Origin: Anniella stebbinsi
Lineage: Eukaryota > Chordata > Lepidosauria > Squamata > Anniellidae
DNA: 64,000 nucleotides
Direction: 5' to 3'
Assembly: GCA_029215795.1 (NCBI GenBank)
Contig: JARDYH010000007.1
Span: 103,245,263-103,309,262 of the forward strand
The first letter of the stretch is position 1. Each line of letters begins with the position of its first letter. The notes below the pieces were generated by a model. That model made no database searches. It saw nothing but the letters and a program-made list of their open reading frames with translations, and was not told the origin of the DNA. Shown in pieces: positions 12,167 through 23,391 of this stretch. A program made the position numbers and the translations under genes.

Positions 12167-12215
12167 ATGATAGTCACATTTCCCCAAATTCTCCCCTTTT
12201 TCTGCCCCTGGACAG
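9835..12215 (+). other. ACRBP: ACRBP intron
   Basis: Mostly unique-looking sequence. A block at about 10165-10340 belongs to a dispersed repeat also seen near 22890-23160 and 55850-56060 (words gaatagctgcac and ctctggaggcacc). An L2-like LINE tail is at about 12090-12169. No exon is seen. Confidence 0.6.
12090..12169 (+). mobile_element. LINE 3' tail with (AAAT)n
   Basis: The segment gagagcttcggctatggggc followed by ggtataaaaatgcaataaat and about nine AAAT units is the 3' end of an L2/CR1-group LINE. The same tail type ends the element at 57040-57122. Only the tail is present. Confidence 0.65.
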
Positions 12216-12697
12216 CGGATCCTGTGCCTCAATCAGCCACTTGTTGAAGAGACTGATGTCCTCCCTTCACGCCCAAGCGAGAGGCATGCCACAGCCTCGA
12301 TTGAGGCTTCCCCACCATCCCCTGACAATCGCCTTCGCTCCAATGTTGACGCCATTTTGAAATACTCCTTTGCAGTCTCAGGCGAGGAGCCCATGCCCAA
12401 GAGCCACTTCCCAGCTCCACACCCGAACTGGGAAATCCTCCAAACCCCTGAGCAGCCAGACCACTCAAATGAAAGGCATGTCACAACCAATGCTGAAACA
12501 TCCATCTTAGATGTCAGAAAGGTGAAAGCCAAAGAGGGGCTGACAGACCAGCATCTCCACCAAAGCATCAACCATCTCATTAGCATGGCATTCTCATTGG
12601 AGCAGTCCCTGAATGCAGAGAACACACAAGCTACCAAAGACAAAAAAGTAGATCTGGATGTCCAGGAAGCAGACTCAGAGACCAGTTTCAAGGGCAG
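12216..12697 (+). CDS. ACRBP: ACRBP large central exon
   Basis: The acceptor ggacag is followed by CGG ATC CTG TGC CTC AAT CAG (RILCLNQ), matching the human RVLCSQ junction. The exon is open for 160 codons and ends in phase 2 at AG|gtaagg. The C-terminal part (HQSINHLISMAFSLEQSLNA) lines up loosely with human [20 protein letters not shown]. The middle is low in Cys and poorly conserved, as in mammals, but lacks the human Glu/Gln/Lys repeat block. The trailing AG joins the C that opens the next exon to make Ser, rebuilding human-like GSLL as GSLL. The phase fit argues that no exon is missing in the 6.4-kb intron that follows. Confidence 0.9.
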
Positions 12698-13536
12698 GTA
12701 AGGACGAAATCTAGCTTGGAGACTAGCAGGATAGCTGAGACCATCACCCCTGACATATATGCATGTTCACAGCTAGTGAGTAAGTTCCTGATATACACAG
12801 GCAGTCCTGCTGCCAGTCAGGAGCAGTGACAGAAGGAAAAAAGGGCAAAATATTATAGGCTCTCTAGAATTATTATTAGCTGAATCGCAGCCATTTACTG
12901 GGGAAACAGCTCCCCATAACACAAAGGGAAGGACTATAGGCAGATGGCTGATACCATAGTAGTTGTCCACTCCTACTGGATCCTCCCTATTGTTCCCTGC
13001 CTATTGTTCCCTCAAAGTAAAAATTAACAAATGCTCAACCTAGCCAATTTTTAAAAAGTCCCTTGATTTTAACGGCAGAACTAAGCATGCACTTAAATGA
13101 TGCTTCCTGAAAGCAATGGGACACAAACATGCTCAATGTGGGTTGAAACATGCCCATAATTTATTGTGGTTCAAATAGAAGCATGTTAAGCAAAAGTCTT
13201 GTTTTCATTTCTTGATTTTGTAAATCCTCTAACCTGTTGAGGTCAGGAGAGGTTTCAGCGGGGCGGAGATGCCATTCTTGGTTTTAGTTGCAACCAGACA
13301 GAAGGCTAAAGGGTCTGTCCAAGGTGCTGAACCCAGTCCCCAAAATATGCTCCGAGCCTTGGACAGCTCCTTTCAACTTCTGCATGGTTGTGATTAAAAC
13401 CAAGAACAGAATGTGTGCCACACCGAAACTATTGCCACCATCCAACCCTGGTTGCCCTCCAGGAACAGTTTGTTACTAAAGGAATGCCTTCACAGCACTG
13501 GTTTGCCCCCGATTTTTTTAATGTGTTTTTGCTGTT

Positions 13537-13870
13537 GCGGGGTGTCGGGTAATCTTGATGCAGGAGGCAGTGTGGGCTTTCCAGTGGCCATTCAGCTCGC
13601 TGAACCTGCCCCCTTCCCCTCGCTCAGCTTCCAGTGACCAATAGGAGGTTGCCTTCTGCCGAGAACACCCCTGGCACAGTGCAGGAGCGAGAACGGACTG
13701 TGGAACAGCCATGCTGACCTTGCTCGAGCAGGAAAAGTCAGGGTCAATCCCAGACTTTTCTGTTGTGTGTCTTCGTTTCTTTGTCCTGTGGTGGCAGCGA
13801 ATCAGCAGCTGTATCATATAACCGATGCAGCGCCGATTCACAGCCACCATGGGCAAAAATGACGTTTAAG
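13537..13870. mobile_element. Hairpin-rich short element, family D copy 2
   Basis: This copy shares ggtgtcgggtaatcttgatg, aaaagtcagggtcaatccca and the cgaatcagcagctgtatcat hairpin with the copies at 9098-9412 and 56165-56560. The mid-section (gaccaataggaggttgcctt) resembles gcttccagcaaccaatggca in copy 3. It is non-coding. Confidence 0.55.
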
Positions 13871-13928
13871 CTGCCCCCTAGAAAAACAACTGCATTTAAA
13901 ATGCTGGGTGCATGGAGACTAGCACCTG

Positions 13929-13932
<4 letters not shown>

Positions 13933-13986
<54 letters not shown>
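13933..13986. repeat. Compound microsatellite (CT)15(CA)12
   Basis: Fifteen CT units are followed directly by about twelve CA units. The apparent open frames over it are artefacts of the repeat. Confidence 0.95.
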
Positions 13987-15545
13987 AAACTTCCTTATAG
14001 ACACTGTTGCCCCAGACATTCATTCCAAAGTACAACCATGGATTTCACCAGGCAATCGAGGATCTAGAGGGAAAGTGCCACTGCCTTGTTCCCAGTAGAT
14101 GTCATCCTAGTTTTCAGCAATTGGATACCTGTTTTTCAGTGCCAGGGTTCATCTGTCCTAGGATAGAATAAGTATATTCATGTGCTGCTTACTTCTCTGA
14201 GTGGTGAGAAGGTCCTGGGCCAGTGGTACAGGAGGGCTTTGCTTTCTTTGGTCAAGACACTACGGAGACATAATAGTTGATTTTAAAAAAATGAAAACAA
14301 ATAGGCAAGCAGAGCCTATTGGAAGTAAGCAGACTCCTCAAAACAGCCACTGGGCGCCCAGAGAGCAATTTGTGCAGCCTTCTCTCTCCTGAGCTGCCTC
14401 TCCAGTTTCAGCTAACTCCTGTCACAAACTCTTAGCTTTCTTCCTCTCTCTGCCCACTCAAATCCCGAACTGCTGTTTTTCAGGGCCAGGCTAGATGAGA
14501 TACCATTACCATTACCAACCCCATGCACCTGTTTTTCAGGTCCAATCTAGACAAGGTACCATTACCAACCGCATCCCAGTCATGGGTCCCTCTGATTCAG
14601 AGCATCATCACATGGGGGGAAATTGTGTTTCCTTACCTTTGCCTCTCCACACCCGCTTTTGTCTCTCGTTGCTTCCTCTTTCTTCCCAGAGGGGAAAGAC
14701 GATGTCAACAAAGACCATGTGGCCCACTCAGGGGCCGTTTTGATCACGTAGCTTTTTCTGCACACAGCAGGAGATTGCAGCACATTTCTTTCTTTAAAAA
14801 AAATCAGATTAAAAGGTGTCTATATTGCAACGGAAAAACGAGCGGGAGGTGTGCGGGAGGCGGACGTTGTCGTCTAAAGGACACATGCACATCCGTAAGT
14901 GGACAGTAGCGAGCATGTGATAAAATGCTTGTCTCAGAGTAGGACCTAGAAGTTCTGATCAGGCTTCCACACCTGCCATTTGCATTTTTTAAATGCTTTC
15001 CTTGGTACAAATGGGAGCATTTCCCCAATGCAAATAGACATCTAGACTGTAGCTGTGGGGAGAGGGGGAGGCAAATGATTAAAGCCCCCTTCTCCCCCAG
15101 AGTCCCAAAGTGGGCCATGGTCTGTGATACGCTTTTTTTTAAAAAAACTAGCAGTTGCGTGAACAGTATCTCATGAAGTTTGGCCCCTTACTCAGAACAT
15201 CTGCAGAACATTAGTCTGACTCTCTGCCCACTAGATGAATGGCGCATTCAGGGAATGATCCATGTTCACTGAGAACCATTAACAGTCTTTAAACTAGAGC
15301 CTGGGCACTCACAAGCCAGCCAAACCCACTACGGGATTAATAAAAAGGGAACCTGCCCCGCTGTACATGTGTGTCACCATTAGGTGATCACAAATCATAT
15401 GTTTTAGGGACTGTCTGTTCACTTGCAGGTTTTTGATCACCTTCCTTCCTATATTCATTCATTCCCCCTTCCTGTCCTCCTAGACAGGCCCTTAAGGCCC
15501 TTAAACAAAAATACAATATTATTAAACTATTTTTTTATGATTCTT

Positions 15546-15670
15546 TCAGAGGAGTAGCCATGTTAATCTGTTTCAGCAAAAGCAACAGTCTTGTGATGCC
15601 TCAAAAAACTAACAAATGTATTCGAGCATTAGCTTTCATGGACATTGTCCATTTCATCAGCTCTATGAAG
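15546..15670 (+). repeat. SINE-like fragment with 5' block
   Basis: The words gaggagtagccatgttaatc, agcaaaagcaacagtcttgt and actaacaaatgtattcgagc are in the order known for this widespread reptile repeat. It is the most complete of three copies in the window. The origin (tRNA-like head or LINE tail) is not resolved here. Confidence 0.6.
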
Positions 15671-15786
15671 CTTAAAAATGGCAGATTTATTTACACATGC
15701 TGGGGACTAGGCATGGGGAGATATAAACTCTTGTCAGAGGGAACTGAATTGCAAAAAGTACAGACAGTAGAAACTCTATGAGTAGT

Positions 15787-16045
15787 ATCCTATGCTACCA
15801 TGTACTAGTGGGAAGCTAGCTGTTCCTCAAGCATCCAGAAAGAGCGGCAATGCTCATTTCTGGAACGGGGCAGGAGAACAGAGCTTGCAGAAGGGAGCAC
15901 CACTGACCTGTCCCAATCTGGAAACCAGGGTTACTGCTTATTTCCAGGGTTGCTTTTACAAGTGCAAGTTTTTCTTCGGCTAGCAGTGAGATCCGTGTGT
16001 GGAACAGAACCAGCAGAGGCACAGAGCAGCAGTATAGGATACTTC
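15787..16045. repeat. Repeat related to the 4645-5032 inverted-repeat element
   Basis: It shares tctggaacggggcagg, agggagcaccactgacct and gcagaggcacagagcagcag words with the element at 4645-5032. The flanks agtagtatcctatgct and agcagtataggatact are inverted to each other, marking likely ends. It is non-coding. Confidence 0.45.
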
Positions 16046-16559
16046 CTCCTCTGTCAAGATTTAAATCAGTTGTTTAACTTAAATAATGTCTATAAAAAAA
16101 ATCTTCATATCATTTTGCTAATTTTCCAACCACATGAGCATGTGTCTTCTTTTGCCAATCATGATTTTAATCTGTGGCATTATTCACACATGCAAGTCCT
16201 CACTTGATGAGTTGTGGGAGATTGAAAAACATGTACAAGTTTGCTGGTCCGTAGATGTGGTAGTTTTATTTTTGTTATACTAACTTCTATGCAGACGTAG
16301 GGGCGGCGGTGTGTGTGTGTCTCTGGGTTGTATCTAATGATGTCTTGTCTACCACTGGAACAGACACTAATGGCAGAATGGGTTTCCCCTACCACACATA
16401 TACCCAAAATCTGCTCCAGAGGTTTGGGAAACCCTCCAGAGTGGATGTGGGGATTGCAGGAGGAGGAAAGAAAGAAAAGGTCCTATTACATGAACATCCA
16501 CTGTTCACATGACATTAAAAGGAGACCTCTGTGGACAGCTGTTTACAGGTCTCCTTGAG

Positions 16560-18300
16560 ACACATGCTTCTTTCTTCATGAAGGTTTTATATGACTGAGG
16601 AAAAATAGTTTGTGAAGTTCTGCATACCCATAAGGAATAGTTGTCCTTTGGATTTAAATAAGGACCATTCTGAGGCTCAAACAAGCCATTCAAGAGATGC
16701 TTAACGACTAAAACCAACGACTGTGTATCTAGTCCTTCGTGGCCTTTCTGCATCACACATATGGGTTTGTGCCTGCACAGAACCCTTGTCAAGAACTTTC
16801 TAGAGCTGAGAAGTTGTAGGTGGGAACGCTTGGCCCAGTCTATAGCGCACACTTAAGGGGTGTGACTCCTGTCCTCTCAGTTTCTCTCAGATAACCGCAG
16901 CAATAGCATCTGACATCCAAATATATGCTCCCATCTTCTCACGGTATGGTGTCTGAGTCCAACCCCCCTCCAACCCTCATATCTCTCCTTCAAGAGCTCT
17001 TTGAGGCAGACAATTTGAAGCGGAATAAGTTTTAGGAGCATGCTAGTTTGCAAATTGTTGACTCAGTTACTTGTTCATTGCAAAATGTTTTGCACTTTTA
17101 ACTTTCCTTAAAATTGCACAATCTGACTGTTTCTTCATTGCGGAGTCAACGTGCCTCCCTGCCAGCTGCTCCTGCACCAGTGCAGGGTTTTTCACTGTTA
17201 TCTTAGCCTGTGGTTAAGAAATTTTACGTACACACAGACCCTTGGTTATCATGCCTCTTCCTCCCTGGAGCTTGTCAGCAGTGTTGTCTGCACTTACGCT
17301 TCGACCATTTGGGCCTATTGCTGCATGGGACTAAGTTACTTACAATCAACGTTGTGTTTCTGATGGCCATTATTTCAGCCTGTTGAGCTAGCGAATTAGG
17401 TGCCCTATCAGTTGATCCACCCCACCACGTAAGGCGAAGGCAGTCCTTTGGCCAGATGTGATTTCCCCCCCCCCCCATGCAAGTGTTCTCTAAGTTTCAC
17501 TTGACCCAAGATATCATGCTCCCTATATTCTTCCTGAATTGGATGACTAATCTGGAAACGTCCTTCCACATTCTCATGCTGTTTCTACATGAGGCATTTA
17601 TCGTACATTCATGATTATTCACTCTTGGAAGTTCGCAGCTTATTTCACAACATCATCAACCTCCAGTGCCTCTCCCATCGTTTTTAAGCTTTATTACACC
17701 ACTTTATAAATTGTAAAAAATGCAGTAATAAATATAAACTGCCATCAAAGAGGCGATATACTTCCAGAATCATGCAATACTGCAGCGCCATCTACTCGCT
17801 GTATCAAAGAAAGATATGGAACATGCTCACAAAGGAAACGGAAGAAAAAAGGGGGAAGCACATCTGTGCTAATTGTAATCCCGCAAAGACTCTGGAAGAC
17901 AATGCCCCTATAAGTGTGCAGGACTTTTGCTTCAGTATAGAGAAACCCACAGTGTGCACACACCTTTTATGTGGACAGGATAGCAGCTTTTCGGCAGATT
18001 CATTACCAGTTTTTCAACTGGTCATCTATGCATTCATACAACCCAATTTCTGTCCCCTCTGCAGGTGCTCATTTGCCTGTTTGGGTTTGGGAGCTGCTGC
18101 AGTGGTCTTCAGAAATTGGGAGGGAAGGCAAGAGACAACTTTTGAGTGTGTGCAATAGGCTAGGCCAGGCTTTCCCACCTAAAACTTCTCAGCTCTATGA
18201 GAGCTTTGCATAGGCACAAAGCCATATTTGTGAAAGCACAGATGACCACTAGAAGAACTACAGGTTCAGGTAAGCAACCTGTTGTTCACCCTTCCTTTTG
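16560..18300 (+). mobile_element. Degenerate DIRS-like retrotransposon remnant with inverted flanks
   Basis: At 17420-17560 a broken frame gives words like AVLWPDV, then KFHLTQDIMLPIFFLN, which recall the tyrosine-recombinase region of reptile DIRS elements. Frames are disrupted by stops and a poly-C run. The flanking segments about 16780-16930 and 18120-18300 are inverted copies of each other: gagctgagaagttgtaggtg on one side and cacctaaaacttctcagctc on the other. Inverted terminal repeats are a DIRS hallmark. Identification rests on remembered motif style, so the family is moderate to low confidence. Confidence 0.4.
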
Positions 18301-18544
18301 GTACTTATCTAGTTAGAGAAATGGTGAAAATAGATTTTCCCAAACCTTTCCCAAGGTCAGCAAGGGAGGGCCCCATATGCACGTTTTCCCTAACTAGTTA
18401 CAATGTACTGGGGACAGGGGAGGGGGCAGGAATGGGAATTAGATGCAAAGCTGCCATTTTCAACTGCAAATGTATGTTTCCCATAAGGTCTAATTTTAAC
18501 CTGAATTGACATCTCAAATGGACAATGGGCCTGCTCAGACACTA

Positions 18545-18871
18545 GGACCCCTTCTAGAAGGATCCGCTTTGGCGCATATTCACGGAAGCGCATTTACTCC
18601 TAATACCTCTGTACGAGAGGCGGCGAAGCGCATTACCGGATGACTGAAACGCGCTTTAAACTTGTTGACATGCGGAGAATCGCATGTTTACACGGCGGTA
18701 AGGCACTTTAACTGCCACTGCAAATTAAAACTCGCAGTTTAACACGCATTCAAAAATGCACATAATCGGATGTTTAAAGCGCCTCAGCCCCCAATTTGCG
18801 CTCCTCTCTTGTAGAGGTAAAAATTTTAATCAGCCTTGAAAGAGCTTTAAACCTCTCTTGTAGAGGCAGCC
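18545..18871 (+). mobile_element. GCGC-rich MITE family B, copy 1 (diverged)
   Basis: The copy starts ggaccccttctagaag and ends cttgtagaggcagcc. The interior has gaggcggcgaagcgcatta, aatgcacataatcgg and gcgctcctctcttgtagagg words shared with five other copies in the window. Several CG sites have become TG/CA, as expected of an older methylated copy. It has no coding function. Confidence 0.75.
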
Positions 18872-19157
18872 TAAGCCATGGTTAGGCTACAAACCCTTTT
18901 GCATCAAATTGTTGTTGAGTGTGTTTAAACCATGGTGATGTAGCCGCCATGGTTAGGAATGGTTCACACAACACCCTAAGCCATAATGTTTAGCTCAAAA
19001 TGCTTAACCACTGTGGCTTAGCATGTCTTCTGAACACAGTTAATAGTTTCTGAGAGCATCACATCTCCCTCTAAACTGGGGGAAGGGACACGATCAAAAG
19101 GCCTTCCTTATCGACTTTAACAGTTTGCTTTTCTTCATCTCTCCTTTGTTGCATTAG

Positions 19158-19290
19158 CCTCCTAGCTCTTAGCAAAGGCGAAGCTCTGGCGATTCTCTGT
19201 TATGCAGTGCTGCAAGACATTTGCATATCCTCAGCTGTTAGCAAGGCCTGGAAACAAATGGAGGCAAAAACCTTTAGCTATGGGGATTCG
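19158..19290 (+). CDS. ACRBP: ACRBP exon (EALAILCYAVLQDIC)
   Basis: A strong pyrimidine tract and acceptor (ctcctttgttgcattag) precede it. One base completes Ser, then LLALSKGEALAILCYAVLQD and ICISSAVSKAWKQMEAKTFS follow, ending phase 0 at TCG|gtaagc. Human ACRBP has [20 protein letters not shown] and [20 protein letters not shown] here. This begins the conserved C-terminal region that corresponds to mature sp32. Alternative AG sites lie just inside the exon but would lose conserved residues. Confidence 0.93.
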
Positions 19291-19359
19291 GTAAGCTTCA
19301 GTGCTGATTTGAGTTTCACCGTCGACCAGCAGAGCCCAGCTCTTGACAAACATGGGAGA

Positions 19360-20736
19360 TTGTCAACCCCACCCCAAATACCTGTGCAATTTTCTAGAGT
19401 ATCTTCTGATGGGAGAATGGGGGCAGTTAGATTGGGTGAAGTCTACTTTTAGGTCCAAGCCAGGTACAAGGCTGGTACTCTTGGACCTCTCAGCGGCTTT
19501 CGATACCATCGACCATGGTATCCTTCTGGAGCGCCTGGGGGAATTGGGAATCGGGGGCACTGTGCTTCAGTGGTTCCGATCCTATCTCTCGGGCAGGTTC
19601 CAGATGGTGATGCTTGGGGATAGCTGCTCTTCAAAAAAGGAGCTGCTATGTGGTGTACCACAAGGTGCCATCCTTTCCCCAATGCTGTTTAACATTTACA
19701 TGAAACTGCTGGGAGAGATCATCCGGAGGCATGGGGCGGGGTGCTATCAATACGCGGATGACACCCAAATATATTTCTCTATGCCTTCCACAACATCGTC
19801 AGCTAAGGATAATGTGTCTCCTCTGAATGAATGCTTGGAGGCAGTAATGGGCTGGATGAGGAAAAACAAACTGAAGCTGAATCCAGACAAGACGGAGGTG
19901 CTTGCTGTCAAAGGCCCCAACCTGGGTCTGGAGGTGTGTCAACCAGTTCTGGATGGGGTTACACCCCCCCTGAAAGATTGTGTTCGCAGCTTGGGGGTAC
20001 TCCTGGATCCGTCGCTCCAGATGACAGCTCAGATTGATGCGATGGCCAGGAGTGCCTACTATCAGCTTCGGCTGATATGCCAGCTGCGCCCCTTCCTAGA
20101 GTTGGAAGACCTAAAGACGGTAGTGCACGCACTGGTAACTTCGAGGCTCGACTTCTGCAATGTGCTGTACATAGGGCTACCTTTGTGCCTAGTCCGGAAA
20201 CTTCAACTTGTTCAAAATATGGCAGCCAGGTTGGTCACCGGTACACCTAGGGGTGATCACATTACACCAGTTTTAAAATCGCTTCATTGGCTGCCAATCA
20301 GTTTCCGGGCGAAGTATAAAGTGTTGGTTATTACCTTTAAAGCCCTACATGGTTTGGGTCCAGGGTACCTACGGGATCGCCTTCTCCCGTACGATCCGCC
20401 CCGCACACTTAGGTCCTCTGAGAAGAACTTACTCAAGCCAGCCAGAACTAGGCTGGCGGGTGTTACCCAGAGGACCTTCTCTTCCATCGCTCCCAGACTA
20501 TGGAATGGTCTGTCGGAAGAGGTTAGACAAATTGACAGTCTTCATGAATTTAAGAGAGTCATGAAGACTGTCCTCTTCTGACAGGCCTATCCAGATGAAT
20601 TTTAAGATGTTTTTAATGTTGTATTTTTTTCTCTTGTTTTTTTTTTTAATTTTTTTTTTAACTGTTGTGATTTTTATGTTTTATATTGTTGTTGTTCCCC
20701 GCCTCGATCCGGAGGGAGAGGCGGGCTACAAATAAA

Positions 20737-20783
<47 letters not shown>
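19360..20783 (+). mobile_element. L2-type LINE, 5'-truncated, reverse transcriptase C-half open
   Basis: One frame (to the stop at 20579-20581) is open through the RT domain and C-terminal region. Visible motifs are DLSAAFDTIDHGILL, WFRSYLSGRFQ, GVPQGAILSPMLFNIYM, YADDTQIYFSM (catalytic ADD) and the late block HWLPISFRAKYKVLVITFKA with APRLWNGLSEEVR. This is the L2/CR1 group of the Jockey-like LINEs. The 3' UTR ends in a T-rich tract and an (ATT)n tail (20738-20783). The N-terminal endonuclease is missing, so it cannot move. It inserted about 70-150 bp after an ACRBP donor site, in the sense orientation. The intact frame suggests a fairly recent insertion. Confidence 0.9.
20738..20783 (+). 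repeat. (ATT)n microsatellite, LINE tail
   Basis: A run of ATT units directly follows the LINE 3' end (gggctacaaataaatatt). L2-type LINEs often end in short tandem repeats of this kind. Confidence 0.9.
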
Positions 20784-20790
<7 letters not shown>

Positions 20791-20867
20791 CATGAGAATT
20801 GGCATGTTGGGAAAGACCAATGCCTATCATATCCCCAAGAATGACTTGCCACATGCCTCGGTAATAT

Positions 20868-21187
20868 TAGGGTGACCATATGGAAAGGAGGACAGAGCTC
20901 CTGTATCTTTAACAGTTGTATAGAAAAAGGAATTTCAGCAGGTGTCATTTGTATGCATGCAGCACCTGGTGAAATTCGCTCTTCACCACAACAGTTAAAG
21001 CTGCAAGAGCCCTGCCCTCTTGACCAGATATAAAAGAAGACAGGGCTCCTGCAGCTTTAACTGTTGTGACAAAGAGGGAATTTCACCAGGTGCTGCATGC
21101 ATACAAATTACACCTGCTGAAATTCCCTTTTCCGTACAAATGTTAAAGATACATGAACCCTGTCCTCCTTTCCATATGGCCACCCTA
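20868..21187. mobile_element. Fold-back hAT element, family A copy 1
   Basis: It starts TAGGGTGACCATATGG and ends CCATATGGCCACCCTA. The two halves are inverted copies over nearly the whole length: caggtgtcatttgtatgcat in the left arm against atgcatacaaattacacctg in the right. Spurious open frames run along both arms. It sits 81 bp upstream of the next ACRBP exon. No target duplication is visible, so the flanks may have decayed. Confidence 0.75.
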
Positions 21188-21268
21188 CCGACTCAGTATA
21201 TTTAAGGTAGATTGTTCCAGAAATCTGAACTTTATTCTGTTCCTTCTTGTTCCTCTGTCACCCTCTAG

Positions 21269-21448
21269 ATATGTGATAACATTGGTCGACGCCATGCAGA
21301 TCTGTGCCCTGAGTGTGCGTTCTGCTCCCTGAAGATAGAGCAGTGCCAAGGGGCCTCTGATCTGAAACGCATTGACTGTGATGATGGCCCATTCACAAAT
21401 TACATCAACCCTGGGATTTTGGCCCAGCACCAGGGCATGGAGCCCATG
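21269..21448 (+). CDS. ACRBP: ACRBP exon (Cys-rich, GRRH motif)
   Basis: The acceptor ccctctag is followed by ATA TGT GAT AAC. The exon encodes ICDNIGRRHADLCPECAFCS and then LKIEQCQGASDLKRIDCDDG, 60 codons, phase 0 at both ends, donor gtaagg. Human reads [20 protein letters not shown] and [20 protein letters not shown]. All seven Cys line up. The dense Cys pattern (CxxCxxC core) is a hallmark of the sp32 part and is presumably disulfide-bonded in the acrosome. Confidence 0.95.
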
Positions 21449-21543
21449 GTAAGGTGAAACTTAGGTTGCCAAGATACTGGAGAAAAGTTCCCTTGTGGAC
21501 AAGTTCTCCTGTGTCAAATCTTCCCTTTCCCTGTTTTAATCAG

Positions 21544-21711
21544 CAGGTCTCCTCAGTCGTAGGAGAGTATTATGGGACTGAGACATATGGAGGCTTGCGA
21601 GCAGAGTATTGGTGTGGCCGCTTGGCCGCTCACGGTTGTGATGATTTTCGTGTAGCTCTCTGGTTGCAGTCAGAATATTCCTTCTTTCGAGGAGGAGATT
21701 TCCCAGACAAG
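21544..21711 (+). CDS. ACRBP: ACRBP exon (YGGLRAEYWCGRLAAHGC)
   Basis: It encodes QVSSVVGEYYGTETYGGLRA and EYWCGRLAAHGCDDFRVALW, then LQSEYSFFRGGDFPDK, with donor gtgagc in phase 0. Human has [20 protein letters not shown] and [20 protein letters not shown]. The acceptor is a NAGNAG tandem (CAGCAG at 21541-21546): use of the first AG includes a Gln codon, and use of the second starts the exon at 21547 with Val. Human ACRBP has Gln at this junction, which favours 21544. Confidence 0.94.
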
Positions 21712-21813
21712 GTGAGCATTAATGGAATAGCGGGCCCTAGGCTCATGTTTGTCTGTTCCTCATTCCCCACCACCACATACACGCACACCTGTCCATTATT
21801 TCATTCCTTCCAG

Positions 21814-21900
21814 ATCTGTGACTCAACAAGAGTTCAACATCCTACTTACTGTGCATTCAAGAGCAAGCAGTGTCTGACATACAACTTCAATAAAAAGAAG
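21814..21900 (+). CDS. ACRBP: ACRBP exon (ICDSTRVQHPTYCAFKSKQC)
   Basis: After the acceptor ttccttccag, 29 codons read ICDSTRVQHPTYCAFKSKQC and LTYNFNKKK, phase 0 at both ends, donor gtgagg. Human has [20 protein letters not shown] and LMRNRNRK. The C-x(11)-C-x(6)-C spacing is conserved. Confidence 0.95.
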
Positions 21901-23391
21901 GTGAGGACTAGATCCTTTTCACCCCAGAGCTCTACAACATTTCAATAACTTTTTCATAGGGAGGAGGCCACCTGTCTGACTTCATAAAAGCAGTATTCAC
22001 TTTCCCTATTTTTCACCCTTTCATGCTGTGGTCCTCTTGGATCTCCTTCCTCTTCAGAAGTCAAACTGAGTAGAGGAAGAAATTACATCGTTTCACATTC
22101 CAGAAAAATCTGGTAATGCCCATACCCATGGAGAGGACCTCACTATATTACTCAGAAATACGGTATATCCCAATCAGTAAAGTTCCACGTCTCAATGCTA
22201 CACTCTACATTCTTAAGACAGCCTCACTGTGTTTGTGCATTTGGGTTTGGTTTGGTTTTTCTCTTGTCCCTAGGTGTATGTGTGTTTTTATCCCTCCCTC
22301 CAAATAAAGGTTTGTTGACGTTCATGATGCTTCTTGAATATAGCACTCTTCTCCCTCAGTACTGTCCAATTCCTAGGATCTTTTACTACTCCGTTTAGGC
22401 TTCTAAATGTCAAGGAATGGGACACTAAAGCAACAAAGTGCACCCAGAAAGAAAATGCACAAGTGTATTGTAGCATTGCACACTGTGCGTGCAAATTGCA
22501 ACCACAAACTGCTGTGCAGCTTTCCCCCTGACCTCCACCCCAGAAAAAAATTCTGTGGATGCCTATATATGAGATGCTATGAAGTTCCTCTTTTTTAATT
22601 TAATTTTTAAATACTTACTTGGTAGCTGAGTACTTGCAAGTACGAGTGGGAATCGACTTCACAAACGCAGCTCCCTAACAGGACACGGAACGAAAGCTTC
22701 GAATTCCCTCTCCTTTAGCCTTCTGAGGCAATTTATCCGTTTTCGCAGCTCCTGACGAAGGATAGAACCTATCCGAAACGTTGAGCTTTTTGAAAATTGG
22801 TTTTTACAATCTTAAGAACTTTTTACAACAATAAAGTCTTCACAGCTCTACACAGCACCAGAGTTTGTCTCTTCTTGACACTTGACACCAAGGGGTGCTT
22901 TTTTCCCTCACTTCTCACCATACTGCCAAACAAGGCTTTTTTCCCCACACCATCACCCTGCCTCATTCACAGAATCTTAGGGGGAGGGGTTCACATGTCA
23001 TCATCTTCTATTTGTAACCCTCCTGTGTTTTCCCATTGCTGCTTCTGCTTTCCCCCACTTAATGTGGAAAACATGTTGGGGGGGGGGGGGAGATGAATGA
23101 TGAATAGCTGCACGATTCCTTTTGACAACCCCCTCCACCGGGAAGCATCCTTAACCTCTTTGTAATTCACTTCTATCATATTATCATCTTTATTCCCTGG
23201 CTGCATACTTAGAGCCCAGTCCTTTCTGTCAGAGTATTCAAATTCTAAGATGGCCCAACCCCTCCCTCCAAGGGAATTCTAAAGGCAGCTGAGTTTTACT
23301 TGTTCTGTTTGGGGGCAAGGTGATTCATTCAGGAATGAAGAAGTCAGCTCTAACTTTCTGTTGTTCTAATTCTTGCACACTTTGTCCTCAG

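Larger units (their letters stand above)
12698..19157 (+). other. ACRBP: Long ACRBP intron filled with repeats
   Basis: This 6.4-kb intron holds a family D element (13537-13870), a CT/CA microsatellite (13933-13986), a SINE-like fragment (15546-15670), a DIRS-like remnant (about 16560-18300) and a GCGC-rich element (18545-18871). A block at 18872-19045 has ccatggtt words typical of small hAT elements. No exon was found, and the phases of the flanking exons fit directly. Confidence 0.7.

Noticed and set aside
13763..14098. Open frame across the CT/CA microsatellite
   Set aside because: It spans a family D transposon and a simple repeat, with no protein family resemblance.
20868..21187. Open frames of about 60 residues on both strands of fold-back elements (also at 37435)
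   Set aside because: They lie wholly inside palindromic transposon arms and recur with the repeats.
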